Shown piece by piece: positions 32,176 to 41,185 of a stretch of 64,000 nucleotides of DNA (positions are counted from its first letter, which is position 1; the number at the start of each line of letters is the position of its first letter). This DNA comes from an uncultured Schlesneria sp. (GTDB lineage: Bacteria > Planctomycetota > Planctomycetia > Planctomycetales > Planctomycetaceae): the NCBI GenBank assembly GCA_903871875.1, contig CAIQIR010000032.1, positions 1-64,000 on the forward strand, written 5' to 3'. The position numbers and the translations under genes are program-made. Below the pieces are notes generated by a model that was not told the DNA's origin, made no database searches, and worked only from the letters and a program-made list of their open reading frames with translations.

Positions 32176-33623
32176 ATTGCCGCCAGCGTAAAGGTTGTTG
32201 GCCACGTTGACGCCCCGGTCGGTGGAAATCCTGTAAAATTACAGCAATTACACTGACAGCTTCCCGTGGGGTATTGGCTTCCACCGTTCATCGTTGCCCC
32301 GGTACAATCTGAACTTACTCCATTCCAGATAACGCAATCTGGGGATGCGCCAGTGGTTGAGACTAAGCTAATTGAATAAAAGAATACTGTTGGTGATGAC
32401 TTGTGAATGTTTAATACGAACGTCCAATCCAGGCCGCCAAGAATGTACCCTGGGTTATGCACGTCCCAATAACATCTCGTTAATCCGGGACCGTCCGGCT
32501 CCTCGTCTCGAAACGAAAGAGTCCATGTTGTATTAAATGTTCCGCACCCAATCCCGTCGTTAGGAACTCCGCCGACCGTTCTCGTGATTCCAGAAAGGGA
32601 AAACTGATACTGCCGCTGAGTCCCGCAAGGGCACGCGTGATAGAATGATGACGAACTCGACGAACTTTTGCTGCTGCTCGAACTACCATTAGAACTACCG
32701 CTGCTACTCAACACACTGCTCGACGAACTACTCGAACTACTCGTCGAACACGCCGCACAATTATCCACCGTCATCGTTTCGCCGTTACGATGGCCGATCG
32801 TGAAGTTCACCGTAGTGATCGCGCACGTAAACGCGATGTTCCCGAGGTCAGTCATCGTGATTTCACCATCAATCCAACTTGAGTCCGGATCGCTGGCCAG
32901 AATCCCGTCACTGATTTGCGCCCCATCGCTTAACCGCGTAATCGTCAGAGTGATGATTCCGCAATTCATATCCATAACAGCTTGATGCGTGACTTGGCCC
33001 GTTGCTGTAGTGCAAAACCCGCCTGACCATTGGGCCGCCGTGACATCACCGTTGACGTCGTACGTTGAACTGACGATCGATAAGACTGCCGACGTCGTGC
33101 ATGGTGCGTATGAACATCTCGCAGGCCAAGAGATTTCCACAGCCTGCGGAAGCGTGTCAGGGCCAAACGTTTTTGAACCATTTACCAACGTGATTGTCGT
33201 TGGCCAAGTCGCGTCTAAAACACCGTCGCCTTGGTGGTCAAACACATATGTCCCAAGCGGGCACGCCCCAGGCGTCGCCGCCCCATAAACGGCCATCGGG
33301 TTCAGCAATCCGCGATCAGGCTGATAATCCCACACGATCAGCGTCCCGGCGATGGTGTCGACTTCCATATGAAGCACCAAATCCGAGTCGAAGTAGTAGT
33401 CCATTGAGTACTTCGTGCATCCGCTGTTCGTCGGGTAGAACGTAAGGTAAAGACCGGCGTAGTAAGTTCCGGTGTAATCGGGATCATCATAGGTGACCCC
33501 CTCAAACTTCGTGACGACGCAGTTTTGACACGCCGGGCATGACCCCGAACTGCTGCTGCTACTGGAAGATCCAGCACAGCATTGACAGCCTGTCAGGTAT
33601 ACGACGTCGCCAGCTTGCGGCAT
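32172..33623 (-). CDS. Serine-rich, Cys-rich virion protein, probable tail adhesin
   Basis: Encodes 483 residues. It is modular: CQCCAG, then a run of eight serines, CPACQNC, a strand-rich domain (residues about 35-290), CAAC, a 35-residue Ser-rich linker (S-run, Ser-Gly, Ser-Lys), and a second strand-rich domain ending CQCNCC. The Ser-linkers with Cys knuckles at the ends are typical of planctomycete surface proteins. Its position after the tail genes suggests a tail tip or receptor-binding part; the linkers could be O-glycosylated by the downstream transferases. Confidence 0.6.
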   Translation of the reverse strand: MPQAGDVVYLTGCQCCAGSSSSSSSSGSCPACQNCVVTKFEGVTYDDPDYTGTYYAGLYLTFYPTNSGCTKYSMDYYFDSDLVLHMEVDTIAGTLIVWDYQPDRGLLNPMAVYGAATPGACPLGTYVFDHQGDGVLDATWPTTITLVNGSKTFGPDTLPQAVEISWPARCSYAPCTTSAVLSIVSSTYDVNGDVTAAQWSGGFCTTATGQVTHQAVMDMNCGIITLTITRLSDGAQISDGILASDPDSSWIDGEITMTDLGNIAFTCAITTVNFTIGHRNGETMTVDNCAACSTSSSSSSSSSVLSSSGSSNGSSSSSKSSSSSSSFYHACPCGTQRQYQFSLSGITRTVGGVPNDGIGCGTFNTTWTLSFRDEEPDGPGLTRCYWDVHNPGYILGGLDWTFVLNIHKSSPTVFFYSISLVSTTGASPDCVIWNGVSSDCTGATMNGGSQYPTGSCQCNCCNFTGFPPTGASTWPTTFTLAAI

Positions 33624-33648
33624 GGTTAAGTTTTGCCCTTTTCTATGA

Positions 33649-35226
33649 TCAGCCGGACGTCGAGCTAGTTACGCTACAACACGCCGCAACCGCCCCATAC
33701 GTCACCTTGAACGTGCCGTTTGAGCAAACGATGTCTTTCACCACGACGACGCAACCGCACCCGCTTGAGGAACTGCCGGATCCAGAGGCTGAGCCAGATC
33801 CAGATCCGCTTCCTGATCCACTGCCAGACGCGGACCCGCTTCCCGATCCACTCGACGACCCCGATGGATTACCGCTCGTTGGTGCGCTGGATGATGCACT
33901 TCCAGCACTCGATTGAGACTGTGGAGACGACGACGATGAGGATTTCATGCTACTCGACGTTGATGACGACGAACTCGAACTGCTCGCGGCATCCACCGGC
34001 AAATTCGTGATTCCAAAATTATAAGGAAACGTCTGCGCTCTCGTTTGCGCTACGGTCTTTTTTCTCTTCGTAACCCCATATTCCCACAACACAAAATCGT
34101 CATAACCGCTCATCTGCCACGGGACGATTCCGGCTAAGTCATAGTCATATCGCGTGGTTGCCCAGCCGTAGAAATCGGTCGCGACCGCCGCCGTTAAACT
34201 GATCGCGCCACCATTTGAATACTTCATCGTCGAATGGTAGGTCTTAACCGTCGATGGATCGTAAATCGAACCCGCAATGCTTTGGCCGTAATACCCTGCG
34301 ATTTCAGAGCCAACGTCGTTTCGAAACGTAACTTCGACGGCTTCCGGCATGAGGGCGCTCGGTGCCGCTATGGAAAAATCACCTCCTGCGACAACCTTCC
34401 AATTGGCGACTCGAGTACTCACCATTGAGGATTGATTAACCGCATAATCGAATGTCGCAGTTCCGAAACTGCAAACACGAACGTTCCCGGTTCCAATATC
34501 TCGAACAATCCGCATACCGACACAATGGGCCGCCGCATCAAGCAGCATCGCCGCGTTTTCTCCGTCCCGTTTCCATTCCGTCGCGTCAGGAATACCGTAG
34601 GCGGACGGGATTGGATCGACGTCAATCGCCGCGTTAATGGCTGTGCCGAGTTGCGTAAAGCAATCCGTCCAAGATCTCGGGGTAAATGATGGAGTTCCTA
34701 AAATCGTACGGGAGGGATTCAAAATCGATACCGTTCTCCCCTGCCAGAAATAGCGGTCGTCAACAATCGGCAAGAGCCAAAGACGATCGTTTTCAGCCAC
34801 ACCCACCGGAGAAACCGGCCTTGGCGGCAAGAGGTACATATCGGTCGTGATCGTCGAGCTAGTTTCCGGCGTTCCAATGACGAGCGGCTGAGGCGTATTC
34901 CGATTTCCAACGGCCGCAAGAATTGCCGTCAGATTGGCCCCATTGATCAAGAAAAGCCCATGGGCATATCTCGTGGCCCCCGTCGGCCAGTACAGCGAAT
35001 TGATTCTTGGTTGTGGCGGTGGAGGATAATTCGGAACCGGCAATCCGACGGCTTGGACCGACGGCTGATTGTTGTTCAACCTTGGTTGTTGTCGGCCTTC
35101 ATTGATGGCAATCGGTTCATCACAGAAAATCGAGGCCATTCGTTCGTCAATAAACCGACGAATAAACCGATTCGCTTCTCCTTGCGGATCTTCGAGCAAC
35201 AAGTTGATACCGGCGAAACTCAGCAT
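33649..35226 (-). CDS. Tail protein with a Ser/Gly-rich C-terminal linker
   Basis: Encodes 525 residues. Residues 1-400 form a mixed domain (RFIRRFIDERMASIF, then many strands, with FYGWATTRYDYDLAGI) consistent with a tail-tip or baseplate protein. About 85 residues of Ser/Gly repeats (SGSGSAS type) follow and end in CGCVVVVKDIVCSNG. The linker and Cys cap resemble those of the next gene, so both may share assembly or glycosylation. Confidence 0.6.
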   Translation of the reverse strand: MLSFAGINLLLEDPQGEANRFIRRFIDERMASIFCDEPIAINEGRQQPRLNNNQPSVQAVGLPVPNYPPPPQPRINSLYWPTGATRYAHGLFLINGANLTAILAAVGNRNTPQPLVIGTPETSSTITTDMYLLPPRPVSPVGVAENDRLWLLPIVDDRYFWQGRTVSILNPSRTILGTPSFTPRSWTDCFTQLGTAINAAIDVDPIPSAYGIPDATEWKRDGENAAMLLDAAAHCVGMRIVRDIGTGNVRVCSFGTATFDYAVNQSSMVSTRVANWKVVAGGDFSIAAPSALMPEAVEVTFRNDVGSEIAGYYGQSIAGSIYDPSTVKTYHSTMKYSNGGAISLTAAVATDFYGWATTRYDYDLAGIVPWQMSGYDDFVLWEYGVTKRKKTVAQTRAQTFPYNFGITNLPVDAASSSSSSSSTSSSMKSSSSSSPQSQSSAGSASSSAPTSGNPSGSSSGSGSGSASGSGSGSGSGSGSASGSGSSSSGCGCVVVVKDIVCSNGTFKVTYGAVAACCSVTSSTSG

Positions 35227-35237
35227 CGAGGACTCGC

Positions 35238-35801
35238 TTAAAATACGTTGCTCGTGCCGCCGAGATCCCAGGTAAACTTCACTCGAAACGCGAGAGAGAA
35301 TGAGGCGAATTCGTCGCTTTTGTCGTTTCGAGATTTGTGTCCGGCTCGCGCTGGTCGCATGCCCTCGTGAAGCAACATCGAGCCATCGCCTTGATACGTT
35401 CCGCCGTCGAGATTCTTGCCTGCGAGTGCCGTAAGTAACTGCTGTTTCAGCGTGAGCAGGCCTCTCTCGGAATCGACCATTCCTTGCAAGAAATGCTCAG
35501 TTTGATCGGTGTCAATTCGCGAGTACACGGTCACCTGAACGAACGTTTCTTCGGCGACCCCGACGTTGCCAGCGCCGTCAATCAATCCATCGTCGAATTG
35601 GCCATCAGCGGGCGCGACCGTGCAAAACAAGTTGTCGCTGACTTCCACGCCAGGCCATGGCGAATCAGAAATGAAACAAGTCCCATCGGTCGAAAAACTG
35701 GGAACCAAAAACTGGATCTTGGAAACGACTGCCAGCAAGACTTCCGCGTGTGTTGTGGGCCGAACGTTGGCCGTTTGAGTGAAGCCGCCGGATATCGTCA
35801 T
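35238..35801 (-). CDS. Tail terminator/minor tail-like protein
   Basis: Encodes 187 residues. Size, alpha/beta pattern (HAEVLLAVVSKIQFLV, ETFVQVTVYSRIDTDQ, ASFSLAFRVKFTW) and location among tail genes fit a tail terminator or completion protein. Similarity is by pattern, not by a signature motif. It is preceded by a copy of the conserved hairpin leader. Confidence 0.5.
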   Translation of the reverse strand: MTISGGFTQTANVRPTTHAEVLLAVVSKIQFLVPSFSTDGTCFISDSPWPGVEVSDNLFCTVAPADGQFDDGLIDGAGNVGVAEETFVQVTVYSRIDTDQTEHFLQGMVDSERGLLTLKQQLLTALAGKNLDGGTYQGDGSMLLHEGMRPARAGHKSRNDKSDEFASFSLAFRVKFTWDLGGTSNVF

Positions 35802-35831
35802 TTTGATGGTGTTCCCGAACTCAAAAACGAC

Positions 35832-35884
35832 AAAAGCCGCAAGACCACCGGTTGGTGATTTTGCGGCTCGATGTTCTCGCAGCC
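35832..35884 (-). promoter_or_regulatory. Conserved hairpin leader, copy 1
   Basis: Minus-strand order: GGCTGCGAGAACATC box, stem GAGCCGCA/TGCGGCTT, inner stem CACC/GGTG around aacc, then TTTT, then 30 bases to the ATG at 35801. The inner pair differs from other copies (CUCC/GGGG) yet still pairs. Confidence 0.75.
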
Positions 35885-35949
35885 TGATTTATTGGATTGT
35901 CGGACGCGGGTATAGTTTGATGCGAGAATCCCAATTGTCAAGGCGAGTT

Positions 35950-37881
35950 CTATGCCGTCCAACTGGAATTGGTCAGAGTGGCATCGGCATCAGTCAACAA
36001 TGGGCCGTACGTCGTCCATTTCTCATTGCCGATTGCCAGTTGCTCTTCCGGCAGTGGAGCTCGCGAAAGCCCGATTCGACATTCGAGATACCCGCTGTAA
36101 AGATCTTCGCCGAGCGCGGTTCTCACGGGGGAATTCGGGAATAATTGCGAACTCAATAAATACTGACGAATTGGACTCGTTGGTGCGTACGATGGAGCCA
36201 CAAACCCCGGCACGTTTTCGCCGTCGGGAAATTCTGGCCACTTCCCGACGCGCTCGGCATGCACCCGAAGAATCCGGATGACCTGCGGCGCACTCAACTG
36301 GACAAACACCGAACCGTCACCCAAAAGCGTGTTGGGCGTCGTTGGCATTTGGCATCGCGTCGTCCGCTTTTTGTAAACGTTCGTGATTTTGTAGAACGTG
36401 TACGGTGCGATGTTTTGTGAAATCGAGTGCTCGGGCGGTGGAACGATAGTCGAAACAACATTAACCCTGACCGGGTAATCCACCCGCGGCTGGTTATCTA
36501 GTTGCGTGTAGTTCTGGTTCGGCCCATCGTTCGGCAGTGTTTGGCCTTGGTAGTAAAGCGAGTGTTGATCGTTGCACGGATCTTGGAGGTAACACGAGAA
36601 GATCCCCGCCAGCGTCGCCGGTCCCTGAAGTTCTGGCATCTGGCCAGCATATCCGCCCCACGACGTCGATTGGTTATAGGCCGGATCGGTCCCATCGGGA
36701 ACCGGCAAATCCGCCGCTGAAATCGGTTGCCCCAATTCCGTGAATTGCAGTACCGCCGCTTGCTTGGACGTCAAGTTTTGTCGTTGGATCGTCATCCTCG
36801 CGGAAATCGCATTGACGTCACCGATACGATCGACGAACGCCAGAGACTTCACGAGGAATTGCGACTCGAATGCGATCTTCGCGTTTATCGGTTTCGCTTG
36901 AAGCTCCACTGGAGTTACGCCAAACGCTTTCGCGTACAAGATCCACCACGCCAATGTGATCAACTTGGATTTGTCCACGAGGCTATCGCCGGTCAAATCC
37001 ACTTCGATCGAGGCTGAGCCAATCAAGCCTTGCTGAATCTCTTCGGTATGCACGACGTTCCAGGTTCTCGCGGGCCATGGTGCGGCCGAAGCAATCTCCT
37101 TGTGAATCACCATCCAATTCATCCGCAATCCGTCAGAACTGACGTCGAAGCTCATTCCTTCGATTCGCATCAATGGCTGAAGTGGCGGAATTGTCATCCA
37201 TCGGAACGAATTGATATTGATATTGTTTGAAGCGCACACGAGTTGCCCGGTATACGTGCGCGTGACCTGCAAATTCACGTCGAGACTGTCGACCGATGAC
37301 CAGCGATTTGAAAGCACCCCGTAATTATTCCCCGTCGTCGGGTTGTAATCGCAATCCAAATGGCACAGTTCGAACTCGGCCACGATTGGGAAAACTTCAT
37401 TCCCCGTCGGATGCGAGATTTTCAGTGACAAACACTTTGGCCCATTCGCAACATCGATTCCCTTGAGGCCTTGCAACGTCTGCCATGACGAAGAGCCTGG
37501 CTGACCCTTGGGAACCAACTGATTTTTCGGTGGAGGGGGATTGATATTGAAAATCAGCGTTCCATCGGGAACCTGACCTTCTCCGCTGCAACCAACCCAC
37601 ATCTTGAACGGTTGGCGAGGCTCTAGTTTTCGTCGGAACTCGTTTTCCGCGAGCGCCGCGTTTCCACCGTAATTGACGCCCGTCCCCACGTCTTGCGTCT
37701 TGTACGTCCAATCGCCTGGAACCGCATGCCCATGGATAAATCCAGATACGCGGATCTTTGACCGAACGTACAGTAAATCCGTATTCGTCTCGTCGAAGAC
37801 CTGTTCTTGAAACACGTCCTCTGTCGTCACCCGAAATAGAGTGATCGATCCATATTGGACAATGGTATGACCGGCTGACAT
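35950..37881 (-). CDS. Large tail protein, function unknown
   Basis: Encodes 643 residues, strand-rich throughout (LFRVTTEDVFQEQVFDE, SLDVNLQVTRTYTGQLVC). It lies directly after the putative tape-measure gene, where distal-tail, baseplate-hub or tail-tip proteins are encoded, and 12 bases separate the two genes. No enzymatic motif is visible. The gene is long for a distal tail protein, so a fused hub is possible. Confidence 0.55.
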   Translation of the reverse strand: MSAGHTIVQYGSITLFRVTTEDVFQEQVFDETNTDLLYVRSKIRVSGFIHGHAVPGDWTYKTQDVGTGVNYGGNAALAENEFRRKLEPRQPFKMWVGCSGEGQVPDGTLIFNINPPPPKNQLVPKGQPGSSSWQTLQGLKGIDVANGPKCLSLKISHPTGNEVFPIVAEFELCHLDCDYNPTTGNNYGVLSNRWSSVDSLDVNLQVTRTYTGQLVCASNNININSFRWMTIPPLQPLMRIEGMSFDVSSDGLRMNWMVIHKEIASAAPWPARTWNVVHTEEIQQGLIGSASIEVDLTGDSLVDKSKLITLAWWILYAKAFGVTPVELQAKPINAKIAFESQFLVKSLAFVDRIGDVNAISARMTIQRQNLTSKQAAVLQFTELGQPISAADLPVPDGTDPAYNQSTSWGGYAGQMPELQGPATLAGIFSCYLQDPCNDQHSLYYQGQTLPNDGPNQNYTQLDNQPRVDYPVRVNVVSTIVPPPEHSISQNIAPYTFYKITNVYKKRTTRCQMPTTPNTLLGDGSVFVQLSAPQVIRILRVHAERVGKWPEFPDGENVPGFVAPSYAPTSPIRQYLLSSQLFPNSPVRTALGEDLYSGYLECRIGLSRAPLPEEQLAIGNEKWTTYGPLLTDADATLTNSSWTA

Positions 37882-37893
37882 TGGAACTCGTCC

Positions 37894-39330
37894 TTATTTC
37901 TTCGGCGGCAGCGGTGAGTTTTGCGGCTTCGGCGTATTCTTGTTGGCATTCATCGCAGCCTCAAATGTGACGAACGGAGGCAGGCCTTCTGCATTGGGTC
38001 TCGTGTTTTTCTCGATCGCTCGGAGTGGAATACCAAACGCAGTTAACGTTGATCGCAATAATTCAACGCCCATCTGAACCGCAGGCGTGAAAATATCGAC
38101 TGCTGCGACAATGTCAGAGATGGCCGTCGCGACATCCAGTGACGTGGCCAGCAATCGATTTCCAATGTCTTCCCATGCTTCCGAGCGTCCCTGATTCGAT
38201 TCTCTTAAAGCCATCGTCGACTTCACAACCCCGGACCCGGAATTCGAAGTGGCCTGCGAACTTCGCTGCTCGAGGTTAATCGACTGCATGTCGTATTGTT
38301 GGGTCGCCGCGTTGATCGAATTCGAGAACTGGGAGCGATTTCCCTTCAGTTCGGAAGTTCTCTGGTTCCCCAGGGCCAATTGGCGATTAATGAAAGCGAC
38401 CGCGCTCACGGCCGTTGCTGTCACCACGCCTAACGCGATCCCCACCGGTCCCAGGGCCGCAGCCAACCCACTTGCGGCCGCTGCAATAGACTCAACGATT
38501 CCCGCCAGTCTCGCCGCGACAGTTGCCGCTACGACAGCCTTCCCAGTCGAGAGTACCGCCGATTTCGTCTGTGCTGTCGGATTGTTTTGATGGGCCTGTT
38601 GCGCCGCCCAGTGAGCCGTTTTCGCTTTCCTGAGTCGAGCTTGTGCCTTTGCGGATCGTTTTCGTGCGGCCTTTGTGCTCAGTGCCGTTCTCGCACTAGA
38701 ACCAACGGCGCGTCGGAATTTGACCGAAGCGTATCGGACGGCATTCTGAAATTTCGTTCTCTGAACTCGATTGTCAAGACGGGGTGAATTCGAAAGCGAC
38801 GTATGGGCCTCTTCCACCAATCGCAATCGCTTTTCAGCGGTCGAAATCTCATCACTCAAACACTTCTCGAGCCGCTGATGCTTTGCCGTCACGCGCGCGA
38901 GTACAGAATCAGCTTTTTCCAGTTGCGTTCGATATCGAGTCTCGGCATCGAAAAGCTTGTCGAGATCTTTTCCGGTCAATCCCGCCGCTTGGCCTGCCTG
39001 GCGTGCAGACTTCGAGATATCCCATTGGTCGAATTTCTCTTCTCGATTCGATTGCGCCGCGTCGACACGTTCTTGAGAACTGGCAAATTGAGACTGAGCC
39101 CGATTGGCTCGATTCTGAAACAGGTCTCGCGCGCGATTCAATCTTTCGTCAGATTTCTTGATCGCTGCGGCACGGATGAGCCAACTATCGGCGCCACCGC
39201 TCGAATTGCCGCCGGAAATGGCCGACGAATTATCTGCCGTTGCCCGTCGAATTCGCTCAGACAGATTGGCTGTCACGCGGGCGGAAACGAGTGTCGCGAT
39301 GGTTTGGATGACACCAGCGAGATTCAGCAT
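37894..39330 (-). CDS. Putative short tape measure protein
   Basis: Encodes 478 residues. The first 270 are coiled coil rich in Ala, Arg, Lys and Gln (RARDLFQNRANRAQSQFA). A Gly/Ala hydrophobic region about 275-315 (VAARLAGIVESIAAAASGLAAALG) resembles the membrane-active part of tape measures, and a further helical region follows. It begins seven bases after the frameshift extension of the tail chaperone, the standard position. If it is the only tape measure, the usual 0.15 nm per residue gives a tail near 70 nm. Confidence 0.6.
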   Translation of the reverse strand: MLNLAGVIQTIATLVSARVTANLSERIRRATADNSSAISGGNSSGGADSWLIRAAAIKKSDERLNRARDLFQNRANRAQSQFASSQERVDAAQSNREEKFDQWDISKSARQAGQAAGLTGKDLDKLFDAETRYRTQLEKADSVLARVTAKHQRLEKCLSDEISTAEKRLRLVEEAHTSLSNSPRLDNRVQRTKFQNAVRYASVKFRRAVGSSARTALSTKAARKRSAKAQARLRKAKTAHWAAQQAHQNNPTAQTKSAVLSTGKAVVAATVAARLAGIVESIAAAASGLAAALGPVGIALGVVTATAVSAVAFINRQLALGNQRTSELKGNRSQFSNSINAATQQYDMQSINLEQRSSQATSNSGSGVVKSTMALRESNQGRSEAWEDIGNRLLATSLDVATAISDIVAAVDIFTPAVQMGVELLRSTLTAFGIPLRAIEKNTRPNAEGLPPFVTFEAAMNANKNTPKPQNSPLPPKK

Positions 39331-39336
39331 GGTCTA

Positions 39337-39591
39337 TCATCCTCCTGCGTTTCGTTGTCGATGACTCAGTCGCCAATGTTCCAGTACACCATCTTGTGGG
39401 TTGTCGTGCGTGGCGATGCACATTTCTTCCGTGGGATCGTTTTTTACGGCGACTCCAAGCCCGATGATTCTGGCTGTCCGGAGTTGCTGTCGGTCGATGT
39501 TGAGCCAGAGTCCGATTCGCTGCTCGTGGCTGACTCTTCCGCTGGGATCGAATCCGTACTGGGCGACGAAATCGGCTTTCCACTGCCATTT
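39337..39591 (-). CDS. Minus-one frame extension of the tail assembly chaperone
   Basis: This 84-codon frame has no start codon of its own at its 5' end but is open from the A9 run at 39589-39597 to a TGA at 39339-39337. It reads WQWKADFVAQYGFDPSG and onward like a real protein, including LWLNIDRQQLRTARIIGLG. A -1 slip on AAA-AAA would fuse it to the first 124 residues of the chaperone, giving 208 residues. This mirrors lambda gpG-gpGT. It ends just before the tape measure gene. Confidence 0.75.
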   Translation of the reverse strand, partial: KWQWKADFVAQYGFDPSGRVSHEQRIGLWLNIDRQQLRTARIIGLGVAVKNDPTEEMCIATHDNPQDGVLEHWRLSHRQRNAGG

Positions 39592-39962
39592 TTTTTTACA
39601 TCACCGAGATATGTATTGAACTTTCCCAGAAGTTCGTCGCACTCGATTTCCGTCAATCCACCTTGCTCAAGATCGGGGATTTGAAAGGCCTCGCGCACGG
39701 CTTGGGAAATCTCCGCATATCCCTGTTGAATCTGCGATCCAATGCCCGACGCGATGAGTTTCCGCGACGTATCCATATCGAAGGCAACGTCGGGCGAAGT
39801 CAGGCCTGGAATTTCCGCTTGCTTGACGGAAACTGACCAAAGTCGACGTGCCACAACCATCGGATCGACGCGTCGCCATCGGAAACCGTCGTGAAACGAA
39901 AAGATGCCTCGGGGGTCAAACCCGAGGCACTGGAGAATCCAGATCCAAAGCGTTCGAAGCAT
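39444..39962 (-). CDS. Tail assembly chaperone (short, zero-frame product)
   Basis: Encodes 172 residues from the ATG at 39962 (AGAGGG upstream). Helical body with QQGYAEISQAVREAF and LTEIECDELLGKF. After the Lys-Lys of the slippery run the zero frame becomes Ser/Thr/Glu/Pro-rich, as expected where the other frame carries the constrained protein. Located between the tail tube-like and tape measure genes. It would coat and guide the tape measure during tail assembly. Confidence 0.7.
   Translation of the reverse strand: MLRTLWIWILQCLGFDPRGIFSFHDGFRWRRVDPMVVARRLWSVSVKQAEIPGLTSPDVAFDMDTSRKLIASGIGSQIQQGYAEISQAVREAFQIPDLEQGGLTEIECDELLGKFNTYLGDVKKNGSGKPISSPSTDSIPAEESATSSESDSGSTSTDSNSGQPESSGLESP
39589..39597 (-). 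promoter_or_regulatory. Slippery A9 run for -1 ribosomal frameshifting
   Basis: On the coding strand the codons are GTA-AAA-AAA-AAT, containing the heptamer A-AAA-AAA. This is the most efficient bacterial -1 slip site. Both frames around it are open and protein-like. Confidence 0.75.
39905..39929 (-). terminator. Terminator-like hairpin inside the tail chaperone gene
   Basis: A perfect 9-bp stem TGCCTCGGG/CCCGAGGCA with a 7-base loop is followed on the minus strand by TCTTTTC. It lies 33-58 bases after the start codon, in coding sequence. It could attenuate transcription of the tail genes or pace translation. Confidence 0.45.
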
Positions 39963-39991
39963 CAGTCCCTCTAATCTGCGGTCTGCGTCGT

Positions 39992-40561
39992 TTACGTGAT
40001 TCCGCCAGTGTTGCCAGCCGAACCAGCCGTATACGTCGTGTTCCAAGGCGAAGAATCTGTGTTTGCTGGATCTTCGAGACAGGTGAATCCGACTCGCGGA
40101 AACGTCACTGCGGTCCCAATGGGAGCCATATTGATTGGATCCGTGACGTAGACCTTAGTGTAATTCCTGATGAAGTTCACGCCCAATAGAACCATTCGGA
40201 ATTGACCGGCCGCACAGCCAATCAACAATCCCTTGGTTCTGGAGGTGACGCTGGCATTCACGCGACGAGCCAATTTGGCGAGAACGGTTTGGCTGTATTG
40301 GCCCAATTCGGCAACAACTGAATGAACTTCACCCAGGTATTGGAAATCGGCCGGCGTGCCTTCGTTGCCACCCGACAAGTCCGACGTCAACGGAACCTGA
40401 ATCACGTTTTCCGAGATTTCAACCCCGTTTCGCGTCCAGCCGAGAAGTTCCATGACTGCGACGCCTGCCGTCACCGTACCGGTCCCCACCCAAATTTGGA
40501 GCGGGCCGCCGTTCGTAAAGCACGGCACCGTGAGATTCGTCGGCATTGAGTTCGCTGTCAT
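39992..40561 (-). CDS. Putative major tail (tube) protein
   Basis: Encodes 189 residues, strand-rich (QIWVGTGTVTAGVAVMELLGW, NGVEISENVIQVPLTSD), ending in a Gly/Ser/Thr-rich tail. Size, fold character and position between head-tail connector and tail chaperone fit a tube protein. Start at 40561 has AAGGGA upstream. Confidence 0.6.
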   Translation of the reverse strand: MTANSMPTNLTVPCFTNGGPLQIWVGTGTVTAGVAVMELLGWTRNGVEISENVIQVPLTSDLSGGNEGTPADFQYLGEVHSVVAELGQYSQTVLAKLARRVNASVTSRTKGLLIGCAAGQFRMVLLGVNFIRNYTKVYVTDPINMAPIGTAVTFPRVGFTCLEDPANTDSSPWNTTYTAGSAGNTGGIT

Positions 40562-40585
40562 GTCATTCCCTTATCTCAATCACGC

Positions 40586-41128
40586 CTATTCCTGCGTGTA
40601 TTGCTGGCGTTTTCCGTTGTAGGGATACTGCGTTGGGTAGTAGTTCCGCGTGTTGAATCGGATCGTGTTTCGCTTCTCAATGGGAATCAGTTCAGGCTGA
40701 GCCATGCCGATCGTGGACGCCTGAGCGTTCGCATCAAGAGCCCCGAGCAACATGGATTCGCCCGACTTCAGATCTTTCAATTGAAGTTGGGTTTCTTTCA
40801 GAAGTTGAGCGTCTTTCTCTGCGTCGAATTTGCCACGACGTCGCTTGATGAAAATCAACGCGAGATCGCAATTCAGTCGCCGCAAAACGGACAGGGCCAT
40901 CACCGAAAGATTCGCTGGATCCAACTGAGCCAGCGTGTACCGATTCCCGTAAACCACTGCGGACACGATTTGTCCATACCCATCAGAGAGAGCTGCCAGC
41001 AAGTTTTCATTGTTCGGCAAACTTGCGGCAGACTCCTGCGTCCCATCATCGCGAACGAGGTCGCCGATCAATCTCGCGTCATATCGAGAGAGAAAGTCGT
41101 CCCCGGTCGCGAAGCTGGTTGTGGTCAT
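40586..41128 (-). CDS. Head-tail connector, Mu gp36/DUF1320-like
   Basis: Encodes 180 residues. FATGDDFLSRYDARLIGDLVRDDG and NLLAALSDGYGQIVSAVVYGNRY follow the DUF1320 pattern: an acidic helix pair that forms the ring below the portal. A Lys/Arg-rich helix (FIKRRRGKFDAEKD) and a Tyr-rich end follow. Lies between capsid and tail tube genes as expected. Confidence 0.7.
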   Translation of the reverse strand: MTTTSFATGDDFLSRYDARLIGDLVRDDGTQESAASLPNNENLLAALSDGYGQIVSAVVYGNRYTLAQLDPANLSVMALSVLRRLNCDLALIFIKRRRGKFDAEKDAQLLKETQLQLKDLKSGESMLLGALDANAQASTIGMAQPELIPIEKRNTIRFNTRNYYPTQYPYNGKRQQYTQE

Positions 41129-41185
41129 TAGTCACTCCGAATCGTTCACTAACGTTCGTTCACAAGGCCATCAGTTAGCCAATGT

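Noticed and set aside
32172-35226. Ser-run DNA considered as a CRISPR or satellite array
   Set aside because: The repeats are codon-level serine and glycine runs within intact reading frames, with no spacer structure. No CRISPR array was seen anywhere in the window.
39257-39589. 110-codon minus-strand frame starting ATG at the A9 run
   Set aside because: It is the +1-type frame, Arg/Ser/His-rich, and the -1 frame is the protein-like one. The ATG there is a by-product of AAATGG.
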